Origin: Aminivibrio pyruvatiphilus
GTDB taxonomy: Bacteria; Synergistota; Synergistia; Synergistales; Aminobacteriaceae
Direction of reading: 5' to 3'
DNA length: 64,000 nt
NCBI RefSeq assembly: GCF_004366815.1
Contig: NZ_SORI01000013.1
Location: forward strand, 1 to 64,000
This document shows positions 19,251 to 27,603 of the stretch, in pieces. How positions within the stretch are numbered: position 1 is the first letter of the stretch; each line of letters starts with the position of its first letter. Below the pieces are notes generated by a model that had not been told where the DNA came from, searched no databases, and was given only the letters and a program-made list of their open reading frames with translations. The position numbers and the translations under genes are program-made.

Positions 19251-20093
19251 ATGACCGCCAGGATCCTCGACGGTAAGAAGCTTTCGGCCGAAATACGGGC
19301 CTCCGTAAAGGAAGAGACCGCCTTTCTCCGGGAAAAGGGCATCGTTCCCGGTCTCGCGGTGGTTCTCGTGGGGGATGACCCGGCGTCGAAGGTCTATGTC
19401 GGGCAGAAGGAAAAGGGGTGCCTGGAGGCGGGGTTCGCGTCCTTCCTCCACAGGCTGCCTGACTCCACCACCCAGGAGGAGCTGCTCGACCTCATCGGCA
19501 GGCTGAACGGAGATGCTTCGGTCCACGGAATCCTCGTCCAGCTCCCCCTGCCGCGGCAGATCGATCCCGACACCGTCCTCGCGGCCATCCGGCCGGAAAA
19601 GGACGTGGACGGCTTCCACCCCGTGAACGTCGGGCGCCTCGTGGCGGGACTCCCGGCCTGCGAACCCTGCACCCCCAAGGGGATACTCCGCCTTCTCAAA
19701 AGCACGGGGATCCCCCTGGCGGGGAAGGAAGCCGTGGTCATAGGGAGAAGCAACATCGTGGGCAAGCCCGTGGCTCTCATGCTCCTGGCGGAGAGCGCCA
19801 CGGTGACTGTCTGCCACAGCAGGACGAAGGATCTCGCGGAGCATGTCCGAAGGGCGGATATACTCGTCGCGGCCATCGGGAAGCCCCGGTTCGTCACCGC
19901 GGACATGGTGAAGGAAGGGGCCGTGGTGGTGGACGTGGGGATCAACAGGCTCGAGGAAGGCCTTGTGGGAGACGTGGATTTCGGTCCCGTCTCGGAGAAG
20001 GCGGCGTGGATAACCCCCGTTCCGGGCGGGGTCGGACCCATGACCATCGCCATGCTCCTGGAGAACACCCTGGAGCAGGCAAAAAAAGCCTGA
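19251..20093 (+). CDS. folD: Bifunctional methylene-THF dehydrogenase / methenyl-THF cyclohydrolase
   Basis: FolD interconverts methylene-THF, methenyl-THF and 10-formyl-THF with NAD(P). The protein has 280 residues with the catalytic Y49-x3-K53 pair, the [11 protein letters not shown] segment near 95, the GRSNIVGKP nucleotide-binding loop near 163 and the [11 protein letters not shown]-terminal signature. It lies 11 bases downstream of fhs, with GGGGAGGATG as ribosome binding site, so the two are cotranscribed. Confidence 0.97.
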   Translation: MTARILDGKKLSAEIRASVKEETAFLREKGIVPGLAVVLVGDDPASKVYVGQKEKGCLEAGFASFLHRLPDSTTQEELLDLIGRLNGDASVHGILVQLPLPRQIDPDTVLAAIRPEKDVDGFHPVNVGRLVAGLPACEPCTPKGILRLLKSTGIPLAGKEAVVIGRSNIVGKPVALMLLAESATVTVCHSRTKDLAEHVRRADILVAAIGKPRFVTADMVKEGAVVVDVGINRLEEGLVGDVDFGPVSEKAAWITPVPGGVGPMTIAMLLENTLEQAKKA

Positions 20094-20125
20094 AGCGCCT
20101 GAAAGAGCGGAAAATATGTACTTCG

Positions 20126-20158
20126 GCCGTCCTCCCGGCGTTTCGCCGGGGGGACGGC
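20126..20158 (+). terminator. Strong hairpin after folD
   Basis: A 15-bp stem with one or two G-U pairs (20126-20140 with 20144-20158) closes a TTT loop. The following T run is poor (CGTTTCTC), so it may act as a partial terminator or an RNA-stabilising 3' end. Confidence 0.6.
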
Positions 20159-20180
20159 GTTTCTCAAAGGCCGTTCTCTG

Positions 20181-20189
20181 TGGTATAAA
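20181..20189 (+). promoter_or_regulatory. Extended -10 promoter of fchA
   Basis: TGGTATAAA is an extended -10 element located after the folD hairpin and 76 bases before the fchA start. It gives fchA a transcription start independent of fhs-folD. Confidence 0.45.
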
Positions 20190-20264
20190 GAAACGGAACG
20201 CCCCCCTGTCCGGCGCATCTTCGTCCGGGCGGGCGGACCAACTCCACGAGGAGGAAGATTGTTC

Positions 20265-20906
20265 ATGACCCTTCTGAAAGACAGGAGCCTTGAGGATTTT
20301 TCGGGAGAGCTTGCGGCCGCTTCGGCGGCGCCGGGAGGCGGCAGCGCCGCCGCCCTTTCGGGAGCCCTCGGCGCGGCCCTTGTTTCCATGGTGTGCCGGC
20401 TCACTCTCGGCAAAAAGGAGTACGAGGAGTACGAGGAGGAGCTGAAGGAGGTTCTTGCCCTCTCCGAAGACCTGAGAAAGAACCTGGTGAACGCTGTGGA
20501 CGTGGATGCCGCGGCCTACGGCATGGTAATGGAGGCCTTCGCCCTTCCCAGGCAGACCGACGAAGAGAAGGTGGTCCGGAGGGAGGCCATTCAGAAGGCG
20601 TTCCGGGAAGCCTGCGAATCGCCGAGAAAAACATCCCTCTGGTGCCTCGATGTGCTTCGGCTCTGTGCCCGCGTGTCGGGGAAGGTGAACGTCAACGCGG
20701 CCAGCGATCTCGGCGTGGGGGCCAACCAGGCCCTGGCAGGGCTTGAGGGAGCCGCCATGAACGTGCTGATCAACCTTCCGTCCATCAAGGACGAGGAGTA
20801 CACGGACCACCTCCGTGAAGAGGTCGAGGAGACCGAGGAGGAAGGGCGGATTCTCAAGGCCGGGGTACTCAGGGAGGTCCTGGCCTATATCGGGGGAGCC
20901 GACTGA
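20265..20906 (+). CDS. fchA: Formimino-THF cyclodeaminase / methenyl-THF cyclohydrolase (FchA)
   Basis: This 213-residue protein is the stand-alone cyclodeaminase domain of the FTCD family. The SAAPGGGSAAALSGALG segment at about residues 21-37 is the conserved N-terminal motif, and the remainder is predicted all-helical. Such proteins release ammonia from 5-formimino-THF (purine, glycine-formimino or histidine catabolism) or act as methenyl-THF cyclohydrolases (FchA of acetogens and amino-acid fermenters). The ATG at 20265 is preferred over a TTG six bases earlier because GAGGAGGAAG is then at normal spacing. Beside fhs and folD, and with YgeW/YgeY upstream, it supports formimino- or formyl-THF flow. 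No formiminotransferase gene is in the window. Confidence 0.88.
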   Translation: MTLLKDRSLEDFSGELAAASAAPGGGSAAALSGALGAALVSMVCRLTLGKKEYEEYEEELKEVLALSEDLRKNLVNAVDVDAAAYGMVMEAFALPRQTDEEKVVRREAIQKAFREACESPRKTSLWCLDVLRLCARVSGKVNVNAASDLGVGANQALAGLEGAAMNVLINLPSIKDEEYTDHLREEVEETEEEGRILKAGVLREVLAYIGGAD

Positions 20907-21009
20907 ACCCGGGTCTTCCCTGTGCCCGAAAAAACGCTCCAGGACGATTCCCCTGTCTCCGGCGGAAAGGTTCCTGACCTTTCCGGACACGATTTTCAAG
21001 AGGTGCGAA

Positions 21010-22182
21010 ATGAAGACCGTTACGGTTGGCATCATAGGCGCCGGCTTTGCGTCGAAATTTCACTGCCGGTCCTTTTCCAGGGTGGCGGGCATAGATGTCC
21101 GTCTGAAGTCCGTCGCGGATGTGGATGCCGGGAAGGCTTCCGCCCTTGCCGGGGAGTTCGGGCTGGAGGAATGCCACGGCGATTACCGGGTCCTCCTGGA
21201 CGACCCGGAGATTGACGTCATAGACATCTGCACCCCGCCTTTCCTGCACCCGGGCATGACTCTGGAGGCCCTCGCGGCAGGAAAGCACGTTATCTGCGAA
21301 AAGCCCCTGACCGGCTATTTCGGCGTCCCGGGCGACGGGACGCCCATCGGGGACAGGGTGCCCAAATCGGTTATGTACGAAAAGGTTCTCGAGGATATCC
21401 GGAACCTTGAAAGGGCCGTGGCAGGAAGCGACAGGCTCTTCATGTACGCCGAGAATTATGTTTATTCGCCGAATATCCTGAAGGCCGCCGAAATAATCAG
21501 AGCCCGGAAGAGCAGGATCCTCTTCATGAAGGGAGAGGAAAGCCTCAAAGGTTCCACGTCCCCGGTGGCCGGGCGGTGGGACAGAACGGGCGGAGGTTCC
21601 CTCATCCGGGTGGGGTGCCACCCCATCGGGGGGATCCTCTGGCTCAAGAGGGAAGAGGCCCGGGCGAGGCAAACGTCCATCGGCATCCGGAGCGTCCTGT
21701 GCGACACGGCCCGCATGACGCCCTCCCTGAGCGATCATGAGCGGCGCCATATCAGTGTCCGTCCTGAGGACGTGGAGGACTTCGCCTCCCTTGTCCTCAC
21801 GTTCACCGACGGCACCAGGGCGGTGGTGATAGCGGGAGACACCATGCTGGGCGGCACGAGGAACTACGTGGAGGTCTACGCCAACGACGCGGTGATGCTC
21901 TGCATGATCACCCCTTCTGACAATCTCAGCACCTACATGCTTGACGAGGAGGGAATGGACGGAGTCTATATCTCGGAGATGCTTCCGGCAAAGACGGGCT
22001 GGCAGAAGCCCTTCGTCGCCGAAGAGCACCTGAGGGGATACGTGGTCCAGTTCCAGGATTTCATGGAGTGCGCCGCCACGGGCAGGAAGCCTCTGTCCGA
22101 CTTGGAGATTGCCTGTGACGTGGCCAGGGTGATCTACGGGGCCTATCTCTCGGCAGAGCAGGGTAAAAGGGTCGATTTCTGA
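21010..22182 (+). CDS. Gfo/Idh/MocA-family oxidoreductase
   Basis: This 390-residue NAD(P)-dependent dehydrogenase starts with a Rossmann loop (VGIIGAGFASKFH, residues 5-17) and has the CEKPLT motif near 96 whose lysine is catalytic in this family. The C-terminal alpha/beta substrate domain includes GGSLIRVGCHPIG near 196, with the active-site histidine. Family members oxidise inositols, sugars and their acids. An insertion between about 100 and 120 (YFGVPGDG...) lengthens the protein relative to the usual 330-350 residues. Its ATG at 21010 follows AAGAGGTG. It sits between fchA and the IclR-regulated cluster, but I see no copy of that operator before it. Confidence 0.85.
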   Translation: MKTVTVGIIGAGFASKFHCRSFSRVAGIDVRLKSVADVDAGKASALAGEFGLEECHGDYRVLLDDPEIDVIDICTPPFLHPGMTLEALAAGKHVICEKPLTGYFGVPGDGTPIGDRVPKSVMYEKVLEDIRNLERAVAGSDRLFMYAENYVYSPNILKAAEIIRARKSRILFMKGEESLKGSTSPVAGRWDRTGGGSLIRVGCHPIGGILWLKREEARARQTSIGIRSVLCDTARMTPSLSDHERRHISVRPEDVEDFASLVLTFTDGTRAVVIAGDTMLGGTRNYVEVYANDAVMLCMITPSDNLSTYMLDEEGMDGVYISEMLPAKTGWQKPFVAEEHLRGYVVQFQDFMECAATGRKPLSDLEIACDVARVIYGAYLSAEQGKRVDF

Positions 22183-22207
22183 AGACGTAGGCAGCTCTTC
22201 AGTCTCT

Positions 22208-22251
22208 GAAAAGAAAACGCGGCAGGCACCCCCCCGGGGGGTGCCTGCCGC
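22208..22251 (-). terminator. Intrinsic terminator of the HMG-CoA lyase gene
   Basis: A near-perfect GC-rich stem (22219-22231 with 22239-22251) is followed on the minus strand by GTTTTCTTTTC. It may also end the converging oxidoreductase transcript. Confidence 0.85.
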
Positions 22252-22266
22252 ATATGGCCGCAAGGG

Positions 22267-23205
22267 TCAGCCCTGTTTCTTCGCCGCGGTCAGCGGAACA
22301 AGTTCTGCGCAGGTCCCCGCTTTCAGGACTGCGCTGTCGGCGTGTCCCACCCAGTCCCTGAGCTGCCCGGCCAGGGCGATGATGTGGCCGAGATCGATGC
22401 CTGTCTCTATTCCCATCTCGTGGAACATGTGGATCATGTCCTCCGAGGCGATGTTCCCGGAAGCCCCCGGTGCGTAGGGACAGCCCCCGAGGCCGGCGAG
22501 AGAGCCGTCGAAGCGAACGACCCCGGCCTGCATTCCCGCGACGATGTTTGCCAGGGCCATGCCCCTGGTGTTGTGGAAGTGAAGAAACCAGCGCACGGCA
22601 GGAAACTCCTTGATCATCATGGAGGAGAGGTCGAAGACCTGGCGGGGATTGGCCATGCCGGTGGTATCGGACAGGGAAAGCTCGGTCAGTCCCAGGTCGT
22701 GCATCCGGCCGGCGATTTCCCTTATCTGTGACGGCGGCACCTTCCCTTCGAAGGGACAGCCGAAGGCGGTGGACACAGCCCCGGAAACCTCCATTCCGTG
22801 TGCCGCTGCGAAGGCGGCGCATTCTTTGAATCCTTCGATGAGCTCCCGGGGCGTCTTGTTCAGGTTCGCCTTCGCGTGGGATTCGCTGGCGGAGACGGTG
22901 AGCTTCACCTTGGTGATCCCCGAGGCCATGGCGCGCTCCACTCCCTTGAGGTTTGCCACGAGGGCCCGGTATTCCACCCCTTCGACACGGCGGAATGTCC
23001 GGGCCACCTCGTCGGTATCGGCCATCTGCGGGACCGCCTTGGGGTGCACGAAGGAGCCTACCTCCACGATTTTCACCCCTGCATCAGCCACGCCCTCGAT
23101 GAGGGCGATTTTCCTTTCCACGGCAAGGGTGGAAGGTTCGTTCTGCAGGCCGTCCCTGGGGCCGACCTCGCAGAAGATGACCTTTTCAGGCCACTGTACG
23201 GACAT
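22267..23205 (-). CDS. Hydroxymethylglutaryl-CoA lyase-like enzyme
   Basis: This 312-residue TIM-barrel lyase cleaves a 3-hydroxyacyl-CoA to acetyl-CoA and a keto acid in its family prototype. Visible catalytic features are the GPRDGLQ arginine/aspartate motif near residue 17, SLSDTTG near 196, the HFHNTRG metal ligands near 224 and the GLGGCPYAPGASGN loop near 253 with the catalytic cysteine. The ATG at 23205 is chosen because AGGAGG lies nine bases ahead; an in-frame ATG at 23214 is only two bases from that site. Two IclR-type operators lie at its -35 region. In this context it may act on a branched acyl-CoA made by the acylating dehydrogenase across the divide (inference). Confidence 0.88.
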   Translation of the reverse strand: MSVQWPEKVIFCEVGPRDGLQNEPSTLAVERKIALIEGVADAGVKIVEVGSFVHPKAVPQMADTDEVARTFRRVEGVEYRALVANLKGVERAMASGITKVKLTVSASESHAKANLNKTPRELIEGFKECAAFAAAHGMEVSGAVSTAFGCPFEGKVPPSQIREIAGRMHDLGLTELSLSDTTGMANPRQVFDLSSMMIKEFPAVRWFLHFHNTRGMALANIVAGMQAGVVRFDGSLAGLGGCPYAPGASGNIASEDMIHMFHEMGIETGIDLGHIIALAGQLRDWVGHADSAVLKAGTCAELVPLTAAKKQG

Positions 23206-23252
23206 GTTGTTCATCCTCCTCGCGAAGCAGAATGGCGCTGCTTTTCAAGCAA

Positions 23253-23281
23253 ACATTACCCAAGAATGGGGTTTCTGTCAA
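23253..23281 (-). promoter_or_regulatory. Promoter of the HMG-CoA lyase gene
   Basis: Read on the minus strand, TTGACA (23276-23281) and TAATGT (23253-23258) are 17 bases apart. The -35 hexamer is embedded in the operator-like dyad 23272-23288. Confidence 0.65.
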
Positions 23282-23288
23282 ACGGCAT
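23272..23288. promoter_or_regulatory. Candidate IclR operator O1 (HMG-CoA lyase promoter)
   Basis: TTTCTGTCAAACGGCAT keeps the central TCAAA and outer TTTC-G/CGG pattern of the perfect site at 23409-23425 (14 of 17 identical). It overlaps the -35 of the leftward promoter. Its centre is 20 bp, about two helical turns, from O2. Confidence 0.6.
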
Positions 23289-23291
23289 TGT

Positions 23292-23308
23292 GTTCCGCCA
23301 GACGAAAA
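23292..23308. promoter_or_regulatory. Candidate IclR operator O2 (upstream of the HMG-CoA lyase promoter)
   Basis: Read on the minus strand the site is TTTTCG-TCTGG-CGGAAC, matching the TTTCCG-N5-CGGAAA dyad at 10 of 12 arm positions. It lies just upstream of the -35 element, beside O1. Confidence 0.6.
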
Positions 23309-23352
23309 TGCGCGCCGGAGTAACGGGTCGGCGGAGGAAAGGAAAAATCAGC

Positions 23353-23381
23353 TTGACAAACGGAAGCAGTCTTTTTATTGT
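23353..23381 (+). promoter_or_regulatory. Promoter of the aroD-ThDP-aldehyde dehydrogenase operon
   Basis: TTGACA (23353-23358) and TATTGT (23376-23381) are 17 bases apart, followed 27 bases later by the perfect operator. The promoter at 31915-31943 has the same hexamers, spacer length and operator distance. Confidence 0.75.
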
Positions 23382-23408
23382 ATAATCATTTCTTAGAGGC
23401 GGATTGAG

Positions 23409-23425
23409 TTTCCGTCAAACGGAAA
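23409..23425. promoter_or_regulatory. Candidate IclR operator O3 (aroD leader), perfect dyad
   Basis: TTTCCG-TCAAA-CGGAAA is a perfect 6-5-6 inverted repeat. It starts about 21 bases after the predicted transcription start, a position suited to repression by blocking elongation or clearance, and ends just before the aroD ribosome binding site. The preceding bases GGCGGATTGAG are also shared with O4. Confidence 0.75.
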
Positions 23426-23439
23426 ATTGGGAGGTTTTC

Positions 23440-24219
23440 ATGAGACCACAGCCGGAAAAGCCCATTGAGGCAAGAGGAAAGGTTCTTGGAGGCCCCAGGC
23501 CTCTCGTCTGCGTCCCCCTCGTCGGAAAGACCCGGGGGGAGATCCTGGCCGAAGCGGAAAATATCCCCGCCATAGCCCCCGATATTATCGAGCTCCGGGT
23601 TGATTCCTGGGAGTTCGTGGAAGAAACGGCCGCCTCCGTATCCATGGTCCGGGACGTCCGGAACTCTGTGGGGGACATCCCCGTGATTCTTACCTGCCGG
23701 GGCCACTGGGAGGGCGGTTTCAAAAAAGTGTCCGATGAGGCGAAATTCGCCCTCTACCGGGAGGCCGCTGCCGGTGCACTGGTTGATTTTCTCGACGTGG
23801 AGCTTGCCTACGGCGACGAAAAGATCAGGGAAACCCTCCGGATGCTTGAACAGACCTCCGTTTCTCTTATCGTCTCATTCCATGATTTTGAAAAAACCCC
23901 TTCGAAGGAAGTCCTTTTCTCCACCCTTGCCGCCCAGATCCGGGCGGGGGCCCACGTGGCCAAGCTCGCCGCCATGCCCCGGAGCGAGGAGGATGTCCTC
24001 GCCCTTCTTTCCGCTACCCTTATGATCCGCCGGGAATACCCCGACATCCCCCTCATCACCATGTCCATGGGCGGCATCGGCGCAGTGAGCAGGGTGACCG
24101 GCGGGCTGTTCGGCTCGGACCTCACCTTCGCGGTGGGCAGCAAAGCGTCGGCCCCCGGCCAGATACCTGTGGCGGCCCTGAAACAGTGCCTGTCCGTTCT
24201 CCATCCCCGGGAGAGTTAG
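23440..24219 (+). CDS. aroD: Type I 3-dehydroquinate dehydratase
   Basis: This 259-residue class I enzyme forms a Schiff base with 3-dehydroquinate and dehydrates it to 3-dehydroshikimate. The catalytic pair is H148 (SFHDFEKTP) and K175 (AKLAAMP), 27 residues apart as in Salmonella AroD; IELRVD near residue 48 carries the conserved Glu/Arg. The enzyme works in the shikimate pathway or in quinate breakdown. Here it is the first gene of a regulated operon with a ThDP enzyme, an acylating dehydrogenase and a carboxylate importer, and no other shikimate gene is nearby. A catabolic role, on quinate-like or other beta-hydroxyketo acids, is therefore plausible (inference). GGGAGG precedes the ATG. 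Confidence 0.9.
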   Translation: MRPQPEKPIEARGKVLGGPRPLVCVPLVGKTRGEILAEAENIPAIAPDIIELRVDSWEFVEETAASVSMVRDVRNSVGDIPVILTCRGHWEGGFKKVSDEAKFALYREAAAGALVDFLDVELAYGDEKIRETLRMLEQTSVSLIVSFHDFEKTPSKEVLFSTLAAQIRAGAHVAKLAAMPRSEEDVLALLSATLMIRREYPDIPLITMSMGGIGAVSRVTGGLFGSDLTFAVGSKASAPGQIPVAALKQCLSVLHPRES

Positions 24220-24251
24220 ACTGCACCGAAAAAAGAATGGAGGCTCGAAAA

Positions 24252-26057
24252 ATGAAAAAAGACCTTGTGGCGTTCCAGCTCGTGAAGTTTCTCGAGGCCC
24301 GCGGTGTGGAGAAGATCTTCGGCCTGTGCGGCCACACCGTCATCGGTTTTCTTGACGCGCTCAAAGAAAGCGCCATCCATTTTGTCTCCGTCCGGCATGA
24401 GCAGATAGCCGCCCATGCGGCTGACGGCTATTCAAGGGGTAAGGGATGCCGGGTTCCCGGCGTTCTCCTCACCCACCTCGGCCCCGGCCTCGCCAACGCC
24501 ACCACGGGTGTGGCGGAGGCCTCCCTGAACTCCATCCCCATGGTGGTCATCGCAGGCGACGTCCCGAGCTGCTACTTCGGCCGCCACCCCCACCAGGAGG
24601 TGAACCTCCACGCCGACGCCAGCCAGTACGAGATTTTCCGCCCCTTCGTGAAGCGGGCCTGGCGGGTCGACAGGCCCGAGCTTCTTCCCGAGGTTATGGA
24701 CAAGGCCTTCCGCCTGGCGGTAACAGGCCGTCCCGGCCCGGTGCTCGTGTCCATCCCCATGGACATTTTCTCCATGGAGCTTGACACCCGGTTCTTCGAC
24801 ATGAGGATCGACAACAACCCCCTTCTTCCCAAACCCGGTCTGGATGAAAAGACGGCGGAGGAAATCGCTGTCATGCTGGCCGAAGCGAAGCACCCGATCC
24901 TCTATCCCGGCGGCGGCGTCATCTCCTCCGGCGCTTCGGAGGCCCTCACCGCCCTGGCGACCCACCTGGAAATCCCCGTGCTCTACACGCTTATGGGCAA
25001 AGGGGCCATTCCGGACGATCACCCCCTTGCCGTGGGCATGACCGGGTTCTGGGGAACCGACTTCAACAATAAGACCGCCATGAAGGCCGACGTGATGATG
25101 GCTGTGGGGACCAGGCTTTCCGAGGCCGACTGCAGCTCCTGGTACTTCGGCGAGACCTTCGACATTCCTCCCACCAGGCTCATCCACATCGACATCAACC
25201 AGGAGGAAATAGGACGGAACTTCAAGACGGCCATCGGCGCCGTCTGCGACGCGAAAATGGCCCTCGGCGCCATTCTGGCGGCGGCGAAGAGGCTCTATCC
25301 TCACGGAGTGAAACGGCCCGAAACGGTGAAGGAAATCGCCGAAACCAAGGCCGCCTATTTCGCGAGCATCGCGGAGGCGCAGAAGTCGGACCAGTTTCCC
25401 ATGCGCCCCGAGCGGATTCTCGCCGACCTCCGGGAAGTTCTCCCCCGGGACGGTTTCGTCGTCGCAGACGTGGGCTGGAACAAGAACGGCGTGGGGCAGC
25501 AGTTCCCCATCTACGAGCCGGGGACCTTCGTCGCTCCCGGGGGGCTGGCCACTATGGGCTACGGTCCTTCCGCCGCCCTGGGCGTGAAGGTAGCCTGCCC
25601 CGACAAAAAGGTGGTCGCCCTCATCGGAGACGGCGGCATGGGCGCCAACGTCTCGCCCTTTGCCACGGCCGCGGTGGAGGATATCGCGGTGGTGTGGGTG
25701 GTGATGAACAACTGCGCCTTCGGCACCATCGCCGGCCTCGAGAACCAGCATTACCAGCACCAGTTCGGAACTCTCTTCGAGAAGGACGGCAAGCCCTACA
25801 GCCCTGACTTCGCCGCCATCGGCGAAGCATACGGGATCAAGGGATATACCGTGAAGAGCGCTTCCGAATTCAGGCCGGTCCTCGAGGAGGCCCTCGCCCT
25901 GAACAGGCCCTGCGTCATCGACGTCCGGATGGAGAACGCCCCGGTGATCACGGAAGGATGCTGGAACATCAACGACATCTTCAGGAAGCGGGGAGAGGAA
26001 AAGCCCTGGAGAGTTTGGGCCTGGGAAGAGATCGAACCCTGGAGGATGGAAAAGTAG
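24252..26057 (+). CDS. ThDP-dependent enzyme of the acetolactate synthase superfamily
   Basis: This 601-residue protein has the three-domain acetolactate-synthase layout. E50 in the RHEQ motif is the glutamate that activates ThDP, the central domain spans about 200-340, and the C-terminal ThDP/Mg motif starts GDGG at residue 459 and ends with the NN pair near 488. Relatives include acetolactate synthase, sulfoacetaldehyde acetyltransferase, oxalyl-CoA decarboxylase and the IolD ring hydrolase; I cannot choose by eye. It is followed by an acylating aldehyde dehydrogenase, which suggests decarboxylation or C-C cleavage giving an aldehyde. The ATG at 24252 follows TGGAGG. It is in one operon with aroD (32-base gap). 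Confidence 0.85.
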   Translation: MKKDLVAFQLVKFLEARGVEKIFGLCGHTVIGFLDALKESAIHFVSVRHEQIAAHAADGYSRGKGCRVPGVLLTHLGPGLANATTGVAEASLNSIPMVVIAGDVPSCYFGRHPHQEVNLHADASQYEIFRPFVKRAWRVDRPELLPEVMDKAFRLAVTGRPGPVLVSIPMDIFSMELDTRFFDMRIDNNPLLPKPGLDEKTAEEIAVMLAEAKHPILYPGGGVISSGASEALTALATHLEIPVLYTLMGKGAIPDDHPLAVGMTGFWGTDFNNKTAMKADVMMAVGTRLSEADCSSWYFGETFDIPPTRLIHIDINQEEIGRNFKTAIGAVCDAKMALGAILAAAKRLYPHGVKRPETVKEIAETKAAYFASIAEAQKSDQFPMRPERILADLREVLPRDGFVVADVGWNKNGVGQQFPIYEPGTFVAPGGLATMGYGPSAALGVKVACPDKKVVALIGDGGMGANVSPFATAAVEDIAVVWVVMNNCAFGTIAGLENQHYQHQFGTLFEKDGKPYSPDFAAIGEAYGIKGYTVKSASEFRPVLEEALALNRPCVIDVRMENAPVITEGCWNINDIFRKRGEEKPWRVWAWEEIEPWRMEK

Positions 26058-26100
26058 CTCTCCTTTCCGGGAGCTTACAAAGAAAAGGAGATGGAAATGC

Positions 26101-27522
26101 ATGGCGAAAAGGGAATTGACGGCTGAACAGAGGAATGCCCTGGAAAAGATCTTCGAAAGGGCCCGGGCCGCGGAAAAAATAATCGAGAACTACGACCAGG
26201 AGCGGGTGGACCGCATGTGCCGCTGTGTGGCCTGGGCCGCCGGCAACCCCAGGGACTTTGACAGGCTCTGCAAGATGGGCGTGGAGGAGAGCGGGGCCGG
26301 CGACTGGAGCGGCCGGTTCGGAAAGCGCCACAAGATCCTCGGCGTTCTGAGGGATGCTCTCAGGCAGAAAAGCGTCGGCGTAATCGAGGTTCTCCCCGAG
26401 AAGGGGCTTGTCCGGTACGGCAAGCCTGCGGGGGTCATTTCATCCCTGATCCCCATGACCAATCCCGAGCTCACCCCCATCGTCACGGCCATCTATGCCC
26501 TCAAGGCCAGGGACGTGGTGGTCTTCTCGCCTCATCCCAAGACGAAAAAGACCACCTTCGAGGTGGTGGAGAAGATGCGCCAGGGGCTCCGGTCCATCGG
26601 CGAGCCCGAAGATTTCCTCCAGTGCATTTCGGAGGTCAACATGGCCGTTGTCGAGGAGCTCATGACCATGGGCGACCTTATCATGGCCACCGGCGGGCCG
26701 GCCATGACCAGGGCGGCTCACAGCTCCGGGAAGCCGGCCTACTGCTCGGGAGCCGGTAACGCCACCATGATCTTCGACGAGACCACCGACATCGAGGTGG
26801 CCGCCCGGAACACCCGCACCAGCAAGACCTCCGACTTCGGCTCAGGCTGCTCCGCCGACGGAAACCTCATCATCTACGGCGGCATTTACGATACAATGGT
26901 GGCCCAGCTCCAGAAGGAAGGGGGCTACCTTGCCACTGACGAGCAGAGGGAGATGCTGAAAAAGGCCATGTGGGACGAAGAGGGGCACCGGATCGTGGAC
27001 ACCGTGGCCGTATCCCCCCAGAAACTCTGCAGGGCTGCGGGCTTCGAGATCCCCGAGGACAGAAAGTTCGTCATGGTGGTCGGGGACGGCATCGGCAAGG
27101 AGTACAAATTCTCCGGTGAAAAACTGACGACGCTGCTCGCCCTGTTCCGCTACGAGGGTGATTTTGAAAATGCCCTCAACATGATGGACGAGATCTACAA
27201 GGTGGGCGGGCGGGGACATTCCTGCGGCATCTACAGCCATAACGAGGAGCATATCCATGCCCTTGCCCTGAGAGCCCCGGTCACCAGGATCATGGTCCGT
27301 CAGCCCCAGTCCAAGGCCAACGCCGGAAGCGCCAACAACGGCATGCCCATGACGTCGAGCATGGGATGCGGAACCTGGGGGGGCAACCAGGTGTCGGAGA
27401 ACATCGCCCTGAAGCACTATATGAACAGCACATGGGTCGCCAAGCCCATTCTTACCGATGCGCCCTCGGAGGAAGTCCTCTTCGGGGAGTTTTACGATCC
27501 GACGAACAAGAGGGAAGTCTGA
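26101..27522 (+). CDS. Acylating (CoA-dependent) aldehyde dehydrogenase
   Basis: This 473-residue enzyme converts an aldehyde, CoA and NAD(P)+ to acyl-CoA. The catalytic cysteine is C250 in GSGCSADGN, and the SMGCGTWGG segment near 420 is typical of acylating dehydrogenases such as the aldehyde domain of AdhE, EutE and the sulfoacetaldehyde dehydrogenase SauS. It has the cofactor segment ALKARDVVVFSPHP near 137. It lies 43 bases after the ThDP gene with AAAAGGAG before the ATG. The simplest reading is a pair that turns a 2-oxo acid or cyclic diketone into an aldehyde and then acyl-CoA. The actual aldehyde is unknown. Confidence 0.88.
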   Translation: MAKRELTAEQRNALEKIFERARAAEKIIENYDQERVDRMCRCVAWAAGNPRDFDRLCKMGVEESGAGDWSGRFGKRHKILGVLRDALRQKSVGVIEVLPEKGLVRYGKPAGVISSLIPMTNPELTPIVTAIYALKARDVVVFSPHPKTKKTTFEVVEKMRQGLRSIGEPEDFLQCISEVNMAVVEELMTMGDLIMATGGPAMTRAAHSSGKPAYCSGAGNATMIFDETTDIEVAARNTRTSKTSDFGSGCSADGNLIIYGGIYDTMVAQLQKEGGYLATDEQREMLKKAMWDEEGHRIVDTVAVSPQKLCRAAGFEIPEDRKFVMVVGDGIGKEYKFSGEKLTTLLALFRYEGDFENALNMMDEIYKVGGRGHSCGIYSHNEEHIHALALRAPVTRIMVRQPQSKANAGSANNGMPMTSSMGCGTWGGNQVSENIALKHYMNSTWVAKPILTDAPSEEVLFGEFYDPTNKREV

Positions 27523-27603
27523 TCCGCCCCAGCCGGGTGCGGATGGAGAAAACCGGTCCGGAAAAACCGGGCCGGAAAACAGACACACAGAGGAGGAAGA
27601 TGC

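Noticed and set aside
19236-21035. 599-codon minus-strand open frame opposite folD and fchA
   Set aside because: Same reason: an antisense shadow of conserved genes, crossing the folD terminator and the fchA promoter.
23381-23386. TATAAT as the -10 of the aroD promoter
   Set aside because: Its distance from TTGACA is 22 bases. TATTGT at 17 bases matches the sister promoter at 31915-31943 exactly, so that reading is preferred.
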